Shown here: in pieces, positions 1 to 10,200 of the stretch
How positions within the stretch are numbered: the first letter of the stretch is position 1
Layout: each line of letters begins with the position of its first letter
DNA from: Ancistrus triradiatus
Taxonomy: Eukaryota > Chordata > Actinopteri > Siluriformes > Loricariidae
Direction of reading: 5' to 3'
DNA length: 64,000 nt
Assembly: GCA_025084515.1 (NCBI GenBank)
Contig: JAJAGP010000100.1
Location: forward strand, 248,501-312,500
Program-made: the position numbers and the translations under genes
The notes under the pieces: generated by a model
Seen by the model: only the letters and a program-made list of their open reading frames with translations
The model's database searches: none
Told to the model about the DNA's origin: nothing

Positions 1-143
1 ATTGTGATTTCTTGAATTTTTTTCTCATTTTGTCTCTTATAGTTGAAGTGTACCTATGATGAAAATTACAGACCTCTCTCATCTTTCTAAGTAGGAGAAC
101 TTCAACAATCAGTGGCTGACTAAATACTTTTTTGCCCCACTGT
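1..143 (-). mobile_element. Tc1-like family A, terminal fragment
   Basis: This matches the end of the fuller copy at 7,462-8,852: TTGAAGTGTACCTATGAT through to TTTTGCCCCACTG and a flanking TA. The element continues beyond the window edge. Confidence 0.85.
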
Positions 144-154
144 ACATACTCAGG

Positions 155-318
155 GCCAATTTAGTGTAACCAATTAACATAATGAATGTCTTTGAACTGT
201 GGGTATAAACTGGAGTTCCCAGAGTAAATCCACATGGACGACACCATACAGAAAGGACCCAGATCGCTCCATCTGGAACTCGACAGTGCTACCCGCTGAG
301 CCACTGTGCCACCCTTCC
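155..318 (-). repeat. SINE-like family V remnant
   Basis: Reverse-oriented and degenerate: a GTCTTTGAACTGTGGG-type block, AGAAAGGACCCAGAT, and GCCACTGTGCCACCC. The same string of blocks recurs at 4,236, 23,155, 37,566, 40,360 and 63,395. Confidence 0.6.
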
Positions 319-330
319 AGTATACAGTAG

Positions 331-482
331 TTATTTGGCTCTAATTAAACGCCATCTTGTGTCCGTCTCATTTTCACAGTTTGTTAGTGTATAAAGGCTG
401 TAGTCTTGCATTACACTGGCATTTATAGTTACACTTATTGATGATTCAACTATTTCCCAGTGTGATTCAATTGAGAAATTTT
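331..482 (-). CDS. Unrecognised gene, last coding exon
   Basis: The acceptor is AAATTAACAG, phase 1. It encodes 49 residues, including SISVTINASVMQDY, and stops at TAA (331-333). Three N-X-S/T sequons (NFS, NAS, NET) are present. The 3' flank is occupied by a SINE-like remnant and a Tc1 end, so no polyadenylation site could be placed. Confidence 0.55.
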
Positions 483-3400
483 CTGTTAATTTCTTAGTAT
501 GGGAAATATCAAAAACCATGTCATACTACACCATCTGTAATAATGCATCTTACCTTTGTTTGGAATCTCAATGTAATCCACTGAAAACTATATCAGATAC
601 ACAGATACATAAGGATTAGACATGTCTTTGTATCAACATGCAGGGCTGAAAAAACAGAAGAGGATATTGCTCACAGTGACTGGTCCTTTCACAATCTCAT
701 TTAGTCTACCAAGTTTAAGACTTCTGACATTGAGGGTAACTTTTTTGAACCCTTCCATGCAATTCCAAGGCGACGCAGTGATAGACGTGTCTGCCCTTGC
801 AATTTGTTTTTGCGACACAAGGTCTCCACTCTGCAAAGAAACAGTGACACACATTCTCTATATTATCATACAGATTACAGAGGTTCTGCAAGTCAAATAA
901 GGCTGACAGTATGAGCTTATTATGAAAGAAATACTTGGCTTGTGCTGTGTTCTGAAGCCATTTGCAGGTTACAGTACCTCATCTCTCATGCGATACTTTC
1001 GTTTAAGGTTGACCATGGACTGCACATCTGTACAATGCAGCAGTTCTTTCGAACTGGCATCTGCATGTTTAACGACAGAGCCTGCAAAACATTCAAAAAT
1101 TCCACTTGTGAAAAATTTTGCCATCCCAACAGCCTATAAAACACTTCATGAATCATCATCACTCCTTGGAATATGGCATTAAACCAGTATAGGATGCCTT
1201 GTCCAGGAAAGCAACTGTACAACATAATTAGAAACCCAGAAACTAACAAAGTAATCACAAGATTGGCTGTTTTGTGCTGCTGCCAGGACTTCTAAAACAT
1301 CACAACTACCATTCCTTTTAACGTTGTAGGAAATAAATAGCAGATATGATACCAAAAATGTGCAATTAATTAAACAAAACTGCCCCAACAAGAGTGCTGT
1401 CAGTTGAAACAATGAAAACGGATTGTAAAACTCCTTCAAAAATGAAAGAGTGTAGCAACAGATGTTTTACCCCAGTAAGCTACTTATACAATTTGGTACA
1501 AGTATAAAAACGAGAAGGTTATAAAAGGAAAATACAGGGGTAGACTATAGGTGACAAAGCGCCAGTACAAAAAACTCAAAGCGATATGCCATTAAAATAG
1601 AAAAAGCACAATAAAACAATTAAAAACAAATGGGCAAAAACTGATGTCAATGTTTTTGTTTGAACTGTAAGGCATGGGCTGAAAGACGTTTGGTTTATAT
1701 ATAGAAAAGCCAAACGAAAAACAGCAAAACACCTAAACAGAAGGAAACAAGGTTAGGGTGAAGCGAGCAGTCAGTGTAGGACTGAATGAAAGTGATATTC
1801 AGCAGTGAACCATGATTTGCATTGGCAAATGGAGATGATGTTGGAAATTTAGTCTGAGCTCATTGTAATAAAACATGCAATAAGGAGTGCCTTTAAAAAA
1901 AAAAAATCATCATTTATGAGGTAGCATGTCAGGGACCAGGGGAGATGATAATCATTAACGTCAGAGTCAATGCACAGATATACATAAAGATAAAAAGCAG
2001 GTTTGATAAGGATGAAACTGTTTTTCAGGCTTGCCACAGAGAAGAGAGTGGTAAAACTTTTCTTCAGATAAAGCATATCAAATCAACAGCATGACAAGCA
2101 AACGGTCTGAATCCCAAACTGACTGAAAAATGAATCGTGGAAATTTAAAGAGTTAATTACAAGCTAAATCCTTCAAAGCTGGTCTGTAAACCACTTAGTG
2201 AAACAGAGGAAGAGCAAAGTACTCATTTCAATAAGTCAACAATTTTGCCTCTGCGGCATCTGGAAAAAATATGCCATTAATTGAAATAATTGAATTTGTG
2301 TTGAGGCTCATCAATTGAATTTGTGCCAGAAGGCTCATCTTTGACACAAATTGTTTGGTGCAGTACCTGTGCCTTGTTTATTTGCTACAAAGTGGAAAGC
2401 TGAGCAAACATCTGCTAATGTGTGGTGATTTCAGAGTTTTTGCCATGGTAGTAGTTGGAATTGAAAAGGACTTACCATGCATCTCACTTGAGTCAAGATC
2501 CAGCACTACTTCGGCACTGCCTCTTCTGGAGAAGTTAAACCTGTGAGAAACTTTGGCTTCACAAATCATTTGAAAATGTATTACAAATGAATGCAACATA
2601 CCTTTTCACACCTTCTCTCAAACCAGGCAAGAGAGCATGGTGAAAGGAACGTCTTTGCAGGACAAGACTTACTGATTGTTTTGTGCACTTGGTCAGCGAC
2701 AATGAGAAACTGATGCTTTTGTCACAGATTTGCGTCATGGTTTTAGAACACCATCTACATCTGTGAAAAGCATTGTTAAAAAAAGAGCATCATCTCAATA
2801 AGACCATGGTGACATAATACTGAGTTTACTAGCAAACTCGGATTAATATAGTCACAAACTTCCTAGATTTTACAATCGATTTTAAATAAAGTTTAAAGCT
2901 GAGCATAGAGTTGAACGTTTTTATATAAATCCTTTCAAGCCTCTTCAACATGGAACATGGAACCTTTTGGGATACCACCTTTGCAGGATATAGTAAGTAG
3001 AAAATATGAAGTGAACGATTTTTACTAGCCACTAGCCAGAGTACTTTGTTCAAATCACCCTTTCCCAGGCGTGCACTGCTGACTAGATATTTTTGGTTGG
3101 CTAACAAGAAGGGCCTACATTCACCACAGGATGGAGATTTCCCTGCTGAAAGACACCTAAACACAGCAAATAGCTATCAAATCCAATGTAATTTCTTCTT
3201 CAGATCTCCAGTTCTCCACGACTGATGTTACACATCCCTGTTCTAGCTCTTTTAATGGTCAGTTATTGATCACATAGTACTGCGAAGTGGATTGTTTTTT
3301 TTTGTTTGTTTGTTTTTTTTGGCTGGTGGGCTACTCTTAGCCTATCAGTACCGTTACATTCAAACAACACAAACAACAGTGTTGTAATCACGCTAAAATG

Positions 3401-3798
3401 ACCTAATACAGTCTAATTCTCCACAACAACATTGCAGTAATTTATAAGAACTGAGTACAAACCCCTAACGTTCAGGTTAATTACTCTAGACTTACAAACA
3501 CCTCTTTAAAGACAAACAGCGCATCAGCCGTAAAGTTCCTCATTTGTTCAAGATCTTGCTCATGCGCAGATGCATCCAATTAAGCTATCACCTGTGTGAG
3601 GTGCGTCCTTAAAGTCCTTTAATTTATCGTTTAACGGATAATGTTTAAACCACATAAGTACAGCCTTAGTAGGTAAATATTACTTAATTGTACTGTATTA
3701 GATCAGGCTGAACCCGGTATGAACCAGCACTAGTCTTATTACAGAACAACAAACAAATACTCGAACTTCCCTCGAACACTTCCGAGTACTTCAGCCAT
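331..3798 (-). CDS. Unrecognised compact multi-exon gene, about 215-241 aa
   Basis: I assembled this gene from splice signals; I do not recognise the product. Exons: 3798-3743 (doubtful), 2760-2602, 2540-2476, 1081-978, 830-675, 587-554 and 482-331. Phases run 2, 2, 1, 0, 0, 1 and every junction keeps the frame open to the TAA at 331-333. From the ATG at 3798 the product is 241 aa; from the ATG at 2738 (context AAAACCATGA) it is 215 aa. Introns after the first are 61, 1394, 147, 87 and 71 bp, unusually short. Visible features are a basic patch (NLKRKYRMRDE), a probable beta-rich C-terminal half (KKVTLNVRSLKLGRL, ITVTIN-like strands around the last exon) and three N-X-S/T sequons in the last exon. 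No clear signal peptide or membrane helix is seen. It lies downstream of mapre3 on the same strand. The exon chain is good evidence for a gene; the function is unknown. Confidence 0.6.
554..587 (-). CDS. Unrecognised gene, exon 6 (34 bp)
   Basis: The acceptor is CTGATATAG and the donor is AACAAAG|GTAAGA. It encodes FSVDYIEIPNK and ends at phase 1. An alternative acceptor 7 bp downstream (TTTTCAG) would shift the frame and is less protein-like. Confidence 0.5.
675..830 (-). CDS. Unrecognised gene, exon 5
   Basis: The acceptor is TTTCTTTGCAG and the donor is GTCACT|GTGAGC. The exon is 156 bp, phase 0 at both ends, with 52 open codons. It includes ASPWNCMEGFKKVTLNV, which looks like the start of a beta-rich domain. 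Confidence 0.6.
978..1081 (-). CDS. Unrecognised gene, exon 4
   Basis: The acceptor is ATGTTTTGCAG and the donor is GATGAG|GTACTG. The 104 bp enter at phase 1 and leave at phase 0. They encode SVVKHADASSKELLHCTDVQ and then a basic stretch, NLKRKYRMRDE. Confidence 0.6.
2476..2540 (-). CDS. Unrecognised gene, exon 3
   Basis: The acceptor is TTTCTCACAG and the donor is GCATG|GTAAGT. The 65 bp encode FNFSRRGSAEVVLDLDSSEM; the other two frames contain stops. The preceding intron is only 61 bp and has an in-frame stop, so it must be removed. Confidence 0.6.
2602..2760 (-). CDS. Unrecognised gene, exon 2 (alternative start at 2738)
   Basis: The acceptor is TTTTCACAG and the donor is AAAAG|GTATGT. 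The exon encodes MTQICDKSISFSLSL and onwards from an ATG with a good context, and ends at phase 2. An earlier GTAAGT at about 2,671 would end the exon in phase 0, which does not fit the next exon. Confidence 0.55.
3743..3798 (-). CDS. Unrecognised gene, possible first coding exon
   Basis: An ATG in the context CTAATGGC is followed by 56 open bases and a weak donor (CT|GTAATA). It joins in frame, phase 2, to the next exon. It lies about 40 bp downstream of an NRF1-like palindrome. If translation begins in the next exon instead, this is 5' UTR. Confidence 0.35.
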
Positions 3799-3836
3799 TA
3801 GCGTGAATCTCTAGCAGCACCCAGTGGCAGCGCTAT

Positions 3837-3846
3837 GCGCATGCGC
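3837..3846. promoter_or_regulatory. NRF1-like palindrome in a probable promoter
   Basis: GCGCATGCGC matches the NRF1 consensus core. It sits in a short CpG-bearing stretch (about 3,780-3,900) about 40 bp upstream of the ATG at 3798. NRF1 sites are common close to start sites of housekeeping-type vertebrate promoters. Use by the minus-strand gene is inferred. Confidence 0.5.
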
Positions 3847-4009
3847 TGGGATTTCACTCTTGTTTCCGCAACCTGCGTGATGTGCAGGCTGTCGGTTGAA
3901 TCCAGTATGCAGTATCATTTCACTGAAGCGTGTACTTATAGAGTTAGTCTACTTAACATTAATATTGAAATGAAGATTTAGATTTAAACTATCGATTTAG
4001 ACTTATTTT

Positions 4010-4053
4010 GAAGCATTCAACAGACGCTCTTATCCAGAGCGATTTAACGTCAA
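4010..4053 (-). repeat. SINE 3' tail fragment
   Basis: AGACGCTCTTATCCAGAGCG is the reverse complement of the CTCTGGATAAGGGCGTCT tail of the tRNA-derived SINE seen whole at 21,541. No tRNA-like head is present. Confidence 0.5.
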
Positions 4054-4235
4054 AGTCCATTTTGTTTATATAGACTCAAAAAGGGACCCAATCCTCCTTG
4101 AGAAGCCTAAAAGTTACCTCATTAATAAGTTTATAGTAATAGTTTACATACACGGAAGCTTAACATAGTAATTAAATGAGAAAACATATTTAAAGAAATA
4201 TAATAAATAAAATAATATATAGACTTTAATTAATT

Positions 4236-4580
4236 AATTCATTCATTCCTTTTCTTATCCGCCTAATCCTGATCAGGTTCACAAGAAAGCTGGTGCCTAG
4301 CCAGCGGCATCCAGGCGGAACTATCCTGGACAGATAGCCAGTCCATCCTAGTGCACATGAACTCACACACTCATGTACACACACAAGGGCACTTTAGAAA
4401 CACCAGTTAGCCTAACACAAGTCTTTGGAATGTGGAAGGAAACCAGAGTACCTGGAGTAAACACATACGGGCACGGGTAGGACATGCAAACTCCACACAA
4501 GCAGTCTGGGGTCATGACCAAACTGGGCACACTGGAGCTGAGAGGTGACGTGTTAACTGCTGTGCCACCTTGTGGCCCTA
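4236..4580 (-). repeat. SINE-like family V copy
   Basis: The longest copy of the family here. Its blocks include ATTCATTCCTTTTCTTATCC, TGGAATGTGGAAGGAAACC, and CTGTGCCACCTTGTGGC. The first part resembles the poorly defined 3' region that these fish repeats often carry. Confidence 0.6.
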
Positions 4581-4626
4581 ATTCAATATTATGAAGAGTA
4601 TAATTAAATTAGAGAAAATCCAACTA

Positions 4627-5325
4627 CAGTGGTGCTTGAAAGTTCGTCAACCCTTCAGAATTTTCTATATTTCTGCATAAATATGACCTAAAACATCATC
4701 AGTCCTAAAAGTAGATAAAGTGAACCAAGTTAAACAAATGAGTGGTGTGAACCCCCCCAGCCCGTTCCTCCGTACAGAACAGCTTCAGCTCTGGGATGTT
4801 GGTGGGTTTCCTCGCATTAACTGCTCGCTTCAGGTCCTTCCACAGCATTTTGACTGGATTAAGGTCAGGACTCGACCACTCCTGGGGAGGGTATCAATGG
4901 TCTTGAATTTCCTCCATTTGTACACAATCTGTCTGACTGTGGATTGGTGGAGTCCAAACTCTTTAGAGATGGTTTTGTAACCTTTTCCAGCCTGATAAGC
5001 AAACTCTTTTTCTGAGGTTCTCAGAAATCTCCTTTGTTCGTGCCATGATACACTTCCACAAACGTGTTGTGAAGAACAGACTTTGCTAGATCCCTGCATC
5101 TGAAAGACCTTCAAATAAACTGCTAATCCTAGAGGTTCACATACTTTTACCACTCACTAATATGTATCAATATGTATCATTTTCCTCAATAAGGAAATGG
5201 CCAGGTATAAAATTTTTTAAATATATACATTTTTTTAATTTGCTTAACTGGGTTCTCTTTGTCTACTTTTAGGACTTGTTTGAAAATCTGATGATGTATT
5301 AGGCCAAATTTATGCGGGAAAGTTT
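4627..5325 (-). mobile_element. Tc1-like family B, broken copy
   Basis: It begins CAGTGGTGCTTGAAAG, the family B end also seen at 39,141 and 43,147. A reverse-strand transposase remnant (4,830-5,153) retains the helix-turn-helix part KGYKTISKEFGLHQSTVR and VYKWRKFKTI. The catalytic region is missing and the right end is degenerate. Confidence 0.8.
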
Positions 5326-5489
5326 TGTTGGCATGGCCCTTAGGAGGAGGGAAATGGGAGTTATTGCTTTGATGTGGTCTGAGTAAGGGTATGAGAACTA
5401 GAAATGATGCTGAAAGCGCAGCTTTGGTGGAGCCAGAACTGATACCGGAAGAACAACTAAGTGTGTGAACTGGAACTGGTACTGGAAGA

Positions 5490-5600
5490 AGAGCTGGGAG
5501 TCCCGTGGAGGCTTTCTCTGGGTACTACGTTTTATGACATTCCAAAGACATGTTAGGAAAACCAGTGACTCTAAAGTGTCCCGGTGTGATTGAGTATACC
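5490..5600 (+). repeat. Degenerate SINE-like family V remnant
   Basis: Forward-oriented remnants include GTGGAGGCTTTCTCTGGGTA, CCAAAGACATGTTAGG and CTAAAGTGTCCCGGTGTGA. Boundaries are unclear. Confidence 0.4.
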
Positions 5601-5775
5601 GCCAATCAGGGTGCAGGTTACAGGTTAATGCCACAGAAACGGGGCATCATCATTCTGTAAGCATTCCTCCTTTCCCATCCCTCAGACACAGCAAATCATG
5701 TCTGCATGATTCCTGATTAGCTTCCAGAATCCATTTCACTGAGGTGGCGAGCTAGCGAAATGCCACTGTGCCACC

Positions 5776-7147
5776 CAAGCACCAAAGCACTATTGTCTTA
5801 TGAATTAATTACTATCACTAGTTTAGATTTCTTGCACTATGCTTTTAAAGAAAAGCTTGCCCTTCTGCTCAGGACAAAATGTCCCCATGAGCTTCAGTAC
5901 AACCACAACATTGAAGACGTGCATTTTTATCTGTTTATTTACTCAATAAAATGCAAAACAAGTTATGCAAACACTATCATGTCAGTTTTCCAATGTTGAC
6001 AAAACAAGTATGACAGTGTGAGATATTCTCGATGGGTGTGAAGGCAGCACAATGCTTCTAACAAGACTGCATTCAGTTCCTTCACATCTGGGCCTTCTTT
6101 TTTTTACATCTCTTAATGTCTCCTGTGGTCACAAAAAGCACAGCTCATGCTATTCAATAGCAAAATAAAATAAATATTAAAATAAAAATAATGAAAATGC
6201 AGTAAAATTAGCAGCAAAACCTATACTGTTCGATCAGTAGTGTCACTATTCTGATTGATTAGTACCAAATACCGCTGTCCATCCCTACAGTGGGTTTTAC
6301 TGTGTGAAGCCGTGAGCAGTACCGAATCATGACCTACAATCATATACAAATATAGCACTCATTCACTATACACTTTTAACATTCACATGCTCCCAACAGA
6401 TGCAGGAACTAAATGCTAAAGGGGAACCTGTGACATTCTTTGTGTCTGGTTATATTATTTCCTTTTCTTGTAAAATGCCCCTCTTTATTTTGTCCGTTTC
6501 TTCAGCAAATTTAGCATATTCATTAAATTCACAGTAGTTGCTGCCAGATTTTGATCTGCCTGCTCTGAAACAAGTATTTTGCAGAACGACCTTCATGCAG
6601 ACAGAAAAAAAGTGTGTGGTGCTTTCTGTTTGTGGTCACTAACTGAGCTTCAATTACTATACTCAGGGCATGTGGGAGAGTCTATTGAAATGAAGTCACA
6701 TGGAAGAATAATTGAGAGTATCATAGAACCTTAAAGTAGCGTGTGCGGCAAACGGCTGCAATCCAGGCAGCATTCGCTCTTGCTTTTCCTTCAAAACTCT
6801 TTACTGCATTAGGTGGATTGTGCTGCCCTCGTGTCAGACGCCTTGTTTGTGTTCATTCTCCATGTCGTAATGGGAAACATGCTGAGACAGCTAGGATACA
6901 GTACTGCTGCTGCTATTGTCTGGAGCAGGGTGGGTGGGAATGAGCCTCTGAGATGTAGTGCATGAACTATTGTAGGAGGAGACAAACAGATACTTAGTGC
7001 GTACAGAGCATCCATAGATACAGAGGTAATGGAGGAGATATTAACAGCGTGCAATGGGGCAATAATTCAAAATAGAGCAGAGGGAAGGGCCAGGAGAATG
7101 GGGGCATGGAAAGAAAGGGAGACGGGGTGTGAGGGGAAGAGGGGCAC
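5776..7147 (-). other. mapre3 3' UTR and flank, no other gene seen
   Basis: No convincing exon or repeat boundary is visible. A candidate AATAAA for mapre3 lies at 6,484-6,489 (minus strand), which would give a 3' UTR of about 660 bp. Confidence 0.4.
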
Positions 7148-7216
7148 TCAGTATTCATCTTGGTCCAAGTGGGCCTGCTCGTCTATTTCACCATCTTCTG
7201 GCGCTGCAAATCCTTC
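7148..7216 (-). CDS. mapre3: mapre3 last coding exon
   Basis: The acceptor is CATAATGCAG. It encodes 22 residues, EGFAAPEDGEIDEQ followed by a tail ending LDQDEY, then TGA (7148-7150). The terminal aromatic after acidic residues is the CAP-Gly ligand of EB proteins. Confidence 0.95.
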   Translation of the reverse strand, partial: EGFAAPEDGEIDEQAHLDQDEY

Positions 7217-10200
7217 CTGCATTATGAGAAGCAAAATGCCATTCATTAGGGTGATCCTGCATTCTCAAATTCTCAGTAAAGTTTGCTGCTCTTTCTGACT
7301 TTGTGTTGTTTTGTTCCTGGTTAGGGTCGTAGGGTCGTGATTTTACTGTAATTTGCAAATGTCTTAGGCCACTGTTAGATTTGTTGTTTTAGCCCTGTTA
7401 TAATCACTGTATGTAATAATTTTTCTCTTTATTAAGATACGAACATAGAATACAGGAAATACAGTGGGGCAAAAAAGTATTTAGTCAGCCACTGATTGTG
7501 CAAGTTTTGCTACTTAGAAAGATGAGAGAGGTCTGTAATTTTCATCATAGGTACACTTCAACTATGAGAGAAAAAAAATCCAGAAAAATCACATTGTAGA
7601 TTTTTAAAGAATTTAATTTTAAATAATAGTGGAAAATAAGTATTTGGTCAATAACAAAAGTTCAACTCAATACTTTGAAACATAACCATTGTTGGCAATG
7701 ACAGAGGTCAAACGTTTCCTCGTATTACCCCGTTCATTCTTCCCTTAACACGCATCAGTAGTCCTGTCCCCTTTGCAGAAAAACAGCCCCAAAGCATGAG
7801 GCTTCCACCCCCATGCTTCACAGTAGGTATGGTGTTCTTGGGATGCAACTCAGAATTCTTCTTCCTTCAAACATAATGAGTTCAGTTTTTACCAAAAAGT
7901 TCTATTTTGGTTTCATCTGACCATTTTCTCAATCCTCGTCTGGATCATCCATATGCTCTTTGTAGCAAATAAACTGGCTTAAGCAGGGGGCACGCCTGGC
8001 ACTGCAGGATCTGAGTCTCTCTTGGCGTAGTGTGTTACTGATGGTAGAATTGTTACGTTGGTCCAGCCACGTTCCATCTTCAATGCTCTCACTGATGAAA
8101 GGAGGTTTTGGCTTATAATCTCACGATACATGGCCCCATTCATTCTGCAGGATCTGAGTCCCTCTCGACGTAGTGTGTTACTGATGGTAGCCTTTGTTAC
8201 TTTGGTCCCAGCTCTCTGCAGGTCATTCATCAGGTCCCTCCATGTAGTTCTGGGATTTTTGCTCAATGTTCTCATGATCATTTTGACCCCACAGGATGGG
8301 ATCTTGCGTGGAGCCCCAGATCAAGTGAGTTTATCAATGGCCTTGTATGTCTTCCATTTTCTTACAATTGCTCCCACAGTTGATTTATTTACACCAACCT
8401 GCTTGCCTATTGTAGATTCACTCTTCCCAGCCTGGTGCAGGTCTACAATGTTCTTCCTGGTGTCCTTCGACAGCTCTTTGGTCTTGGCCATGGTTGAGTT
8501 TGGAGTCTGACTGAGGCTGTGGACAGGTGTCTTTTATACAGATAACGAGGTCAAACAGGTGCCATTAATACAGGTAACAAGTGGAGAACAGAAGATCTTC
8601 TTAAAGAAGAGGTTACAGGTCTGTGAGAGCCAGAAAACTTGCTTGTTTGTGGGTGACCAAATACTTATTTTCCACCATGATTTACAATTAAATTCTTTAA
8701 AAATCCTACAATGTGATTTCCTGGATTTTCTTTCTCATTTTGTCTCTCATAGTTGAAGTGTACCTATGATGAAAATTACAGACCGCTCTCATCTTTCAAA
8801 GGAGGAGAACTTGCACAATCAGTGACTGACTAAATACTTTTTTGCCCCACTGTATTTCCTGTATTTTATGTTCACATCTTAATAAAGAGACTGAGAAATT
8901 ATTATATACGGTCATTATATCAGTGCTAAAACAACAAATCTAACAGTGGCCTAAGACGTTTGCAAATTACAGTAAAATCAAATGATCATGCAGTCACCCC
9001 TGTTTGATTATGGTCTGGATTAGGAAAAGGCTGACTCACCTCTGTGGCATAAAGGATGTCAACTATCCTGGTTAGGATCGGGTTGTTCTCGCTCTCGTGT
9101 TCCTGGCAGATCAACTCAATGTCTCGCAGTTTACTGAAGTAGAAATCCCTTTCTTTCTCCAGACCGTCTACAGTCAGCTTGAGTTCCATTAACTTCATAA
9201 AAAAAGAACAAAACAGTATCTGTTACCACTTGTGAGAACAGAGGTAGAGCTATTTTGAGGAATATAGGTCAATAAAAATAGACATTGTCATGAAACTGGT
9301 CTAGATCTATAATAGGAAAAACAGGCATGGACTATCTGACAGTGTAGAAAAGCACGATCTTATTCTATAAAAACATTTAAATGTACAAGTATAAGCATGA
9401 AGGGACAAATAAAATAATATTAAATTCACATAAGCACCACCACTTACGATCTGCACGTGCAGTAATTTTTGTCCAGAAAATGATACCTAGGGGGTAAGGG
9501 GAGGGGTGCAGTCAAAACGCGACTATCTGTAATTACAATACAGTTCACCTGAACATGGCCTGATGTCCTGGGACACTGAATGGAATATTTGTGTAATGAG
9601 TGTCATTACTGCACAATTTGCTCTGCAGCCCACAGTCTCCACAACCAAGACATTGTTGTAGATCATTATTTAAACATAGATCTTCATCATCAGTTTAACT
9701 TATGTAACTCCTTTCTCCTAACTCCTTTTTAAGGTTGTGCGATATTGAAAAAATATATTAATATTTTCTGGTATTTTATCGATAACGATAACTGCAGTTC
9801 TTTGGCAGTGTATATCTCGGGTCTCAAGTATTCAAAAGTTGTTAGAACCCATCTCTTTCAACCGCCTGAACAGGCACTGTGTCTTTCATGCTGTAATTCA
9901 TGTTTTTCATTCATTTGTTTAGATCTTGCCATCTGTTGCTTTTTTCTCGTAAGGCATTTTTTGCAGAATGAGTCCGGCAAGATTTGTTGACGGTGTTTTT
10001 GTGCCGATACCCTGCCTGGTTTAAACGTCGTGGACAGCTGTCTCCTGAAGTTTGCCATAATCATCATATTCTGAACAATGATTAGTTTGCAGATGGTGAA
10101 ATAAGTTAGTTGACAAGCTATCTTTAACGGCAACCGATTTCCAACATAGTTTGTGGATTGCTTTCTTTTGAGCAACATCTTCTCATAGCCCAACCGCCTC

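Noticed and set aside
2228..2259. Alternative last exon for the unrecognised gene (acceptor TTTTTTCCAG, phase 1, stop after ten codons)
   Set aside because: It is frame-compatible with exon 3, but the longer chain through 1081-331 gives four more exons with matching phases, which is unlikely by chance. It could still be a minor isoform.
2829..3164. 111-codon minus-strand open frame upstream of the unrecognised gene
   Set aside because: An acceptor-like TTGCTGTGTTTAG is present, but no donor gives a phase that fits the next exon, and the protein is not recognisable.
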